NCBI GenBank assembly: GCA_030450535.1
Contig: JAKDIK010000199.1
Span: 1-5,485, forward strand
Length of the DNA: 5,485 bases
Reading direction: 5' to 3'
DNA from: Propionibacteriaceae bacterium
Lineage (GTDB): Bacteria; Actinomycetota; Actinomycetes; Propionibacteriales; Propionibacteriaceae
In this document: positions 4,476 through 5,485 of the stretch, piece by piece
How the letters are laid out: every line of letters starts with the position of its first letter
Position numbering within the stretch: the first letter of the stretch is position 1
Made by a program: the position numbers and the translations under genes
Notes under the pieces: generated by a model
The model's input: only the letters and a program-made list of their open reading frames with translations
Database searches by the model: none
Told to the model about the DNA's origin: nothing

Positions 4476-5485
4476 TCAGTCGTCCTGAACGCGCTGGGGA
4501 TCCGGCTGCGGCTCGGGCTGGGGCTCGGACTGCGGCTCGGGAGTCGGGTCGGCGCTGGGAAGCAGATCCGCGACCGGATCGGCCACGGACGCACCGCCGC
4601 TCAGCTCCGGCGTGCCGGGCGTCGCCGTGGCGGCCAGCTTGCCCTGCTCGATCTTCTGCGCCTCGGCGATCGCCTGGTTGACGCTCTTGGCCGATTCGGC
4701 CTCCTCGGCACGCTTGGACGCCGCGATCTCGGCGAACACGTCGACCTTGTCCGGCGCGCGGAACTTGCTCGGATCGACGGCGGAGAGCGCCTTCGACGCC
4801 ACCTCGCCGACCGATCCGCCGCCGAGGCCTTTGAGGGCGTCGTTGAGCTCGGAGGGGATGATCCAGACCTTGTTGGCGTCGCCCTTGGCGAGCTCGGGCA
4901 GCATCTGAAGGTACTGGTAGCTCAGCAGCGCCTGATCCGGCTCGGCGGCGTGAATGGCGTGGAACACCGTCGTGACCGCCTGCGCCTCGCCCTCGGCGCG
5001 GAGCATGGACGCCTGCCGATCGGCCTGCGCGCGCAGCACCGCCGACTCGCGCTCGCCCTGCGCGCGGAGGATGCTCGACTCGCGGTCACCGGAGGCGGAC
5101 AGAATCTGGGACTGCCGCTGGCCCTCGGCGAGCAGGATTTGGGCACGCTTCTCGCGCTCGGCGCGGGCGCCCTTCTCCATGGCGTCGCGGATCGTGGCCG
5201 GCGGCTCGATGGAGCGCAACTCGACCCGGTTGACCTTGATGCCCCACTTGCCGGTCGCCTCGTCGAGGACGGCGCGGAGCTTCTGGTTGATCTCCTCGCG
5301 GCTGGTGAGGGTTTGCTCGAGATCCATGCCGCCGATGATGTTGCGCAGCGTCGTCATGGTGAGCTGCTCGATGGCCTGGATGTAGTTCTGCGCCTCATAC
5401 GCGGCCCGGACCGGATCGACGATCTGGTAATAGATGACCGAGTCGATGCCCACCATCAGGTTGTCCTCGGTGATGACGCCCTGCG
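4476..5485 (-). CDS. SPFH/band-7 stomatin-like protein (QmcA/paraslipin type), 5' end outside window
   Basis: The frame is open to the right edge (codons from 5483), giving 335 residues in window, starting QGVITEDNLMVGIDSVIYY. This is the middle of the SPFH domain; the membrane-anchoring N-terminus lies outside. Numbering from the internal Met at 5456, the typical segments are YQIVDP (10-15), a conserved stretch around TLRNIIGGMDLEQTLTSRE (36-54), the GIKVNRVELRSIEPP segment (72-86), a long charged helix (95-161) made of 11-residue repeats, then ALLSYQYLQMLPELA (176-190) and WIIPSEL (198-204). A low-complexity acidic and Pro-rich tail ends at 326. Bacterial relatives form membrane-associated oligomeric scaffolds, often encoded beside an NfeD protein and linked to protease control (e.g. 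FtsH/HflKC). An nfeD gene, if present, would lie beyond the right edge. Molecular role here is inferred from the family only. Confidence 0.9.
   Translation of the reverse strand, partial: QGVITEDNLMVGIDSVIYYQIVDPVRAAYEAQNYIQAIEQLTMTTLRNIIGGMDLEQTLTSREEINQKLRAVLDEATGKWGIKVNRVELRSIEPPATIRDAMEKGARAEREKRAQILLAEGQRQSQILSASGDRESSILRAQGERESAVLRAQADRQASMLRAEGEAQAVTTVFHAIHAAEPDQALLSYQYLQMLPELAKGDANKVWIIPSELNDALKGLGGGSVGEVASKALSAVDPSKFRAPDKVDVFAEIAASKRAEEAESAKSVNQAIAEAQKIEQGKLAATATPGTPELSGGASVADPVADLLPSADPTPEPQSEPQPEPQPDPQRVQDD
4494..4541 (-). repeat. Tandem repeat encoding PEPQ-type tail of the SPFH protein
   Basis: Four tetrapeptides, PEPQ, SEPQ, PEPQ and PDPQ (residues 306-321 from the Met at 5456), are encoded in tandem. 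At DNA level a 12-base unit, CTGCGGCTCGGG on the plus strand, occurs at 4506-4517 and exactly again at 4530-4541, with a diverged copy between. Such units can change number by slippage. The segment is probably a disordered, extended C-terminal tail. Confidence 0.75.
4974..5138 (-). repeat. Five 11-residue coiled-coil repeats within the SPFH protein
   Basis: Residues 107-161 (from the Met at 5456) divide without gaps into five 11-residue units: ILLAEGQRQSQ, ILSASGDRESS, ILRAQGERESA, VLRAQADRQAS and MLRAEGEAQAV. Each opens with two hydrophobic residues (I/V/M then L), then mostly R-A and an acidic/Gln-rich section. GARAEREKRAQ just before may be a sixth, diverged unit. The 11-residue period is the hallmark of right-handed or straight coiled coils. 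Confidence 0.8.

Overview
This is a very GC-rich window (codon third positions are almost all G or C) with tightly overlapping genes and a purine nucleoside phosphorylase close to the mycobacterial type. That points to a high-GC actinobacterium. I lean towards Propionibacteriales, but nothing in the window fixes the genus.

Left edge (1-159, minus strand): the first 53 codons of an open frame that leaves the window. It contains a GLRIAGIGDPRF segment recalled from actinobacterial membrane-anchored metallophosphoesterases. In that family this segment normally follows the catalytic half of the protein, so the gene may be 5'-truncated.

172-3211, plus strand: a three-gene operon with overlapping junctions (TGATG, then GTGA). 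It encodes a trimeric-type purine nucleoside phosphorylase, a PGM2-like phosphopentomutase/phosphoglucomutase, and a small P-loop uridine-kinase-like protein. The likely logic is nucleoside salvage. The phosphorylase releases the base plus (deoxy)ribose-1-phosphate, the mutase turns the sugar into the 5-phosphate for central metabolism, and the kinase may trap a nucleoside as its monophosphate. A TATGCT box six bases before the GTG at 172 suggests a leaderless transcript for the first gene.

3212-3407: an intergenic region with a small hairpin just after the operon, a striking 54-bp near-perfect palindrome (15-bp perfect arms, symmetry running to the centre), and a 9-bp direct repeat before the next gene.

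3408-4415, plus strand: an atypical short-chain dehydrogenase (NAD-dependent epimerase-like) of unknown substrate, apparently also leaderless.

4416-4475 lies between convergent genes and carries a 10-bp GC hairpin. 4476-5485, minus strand: most of an SPFH/band-7 (stomatin/paraslipin, QmcA-like) membrane-scaffold protein whose N-terminus is outside the window. It shows a run of 11-residue coiled-coil repeats and a Pro/Glu/Gln repeat tail.

I found no RNA gene, CRISPR array, insertion sequence or phage gene. Most of the window is ordinary housekeeping sequence. The palindrome and the left-edge gene fragment are the items most worth following up.
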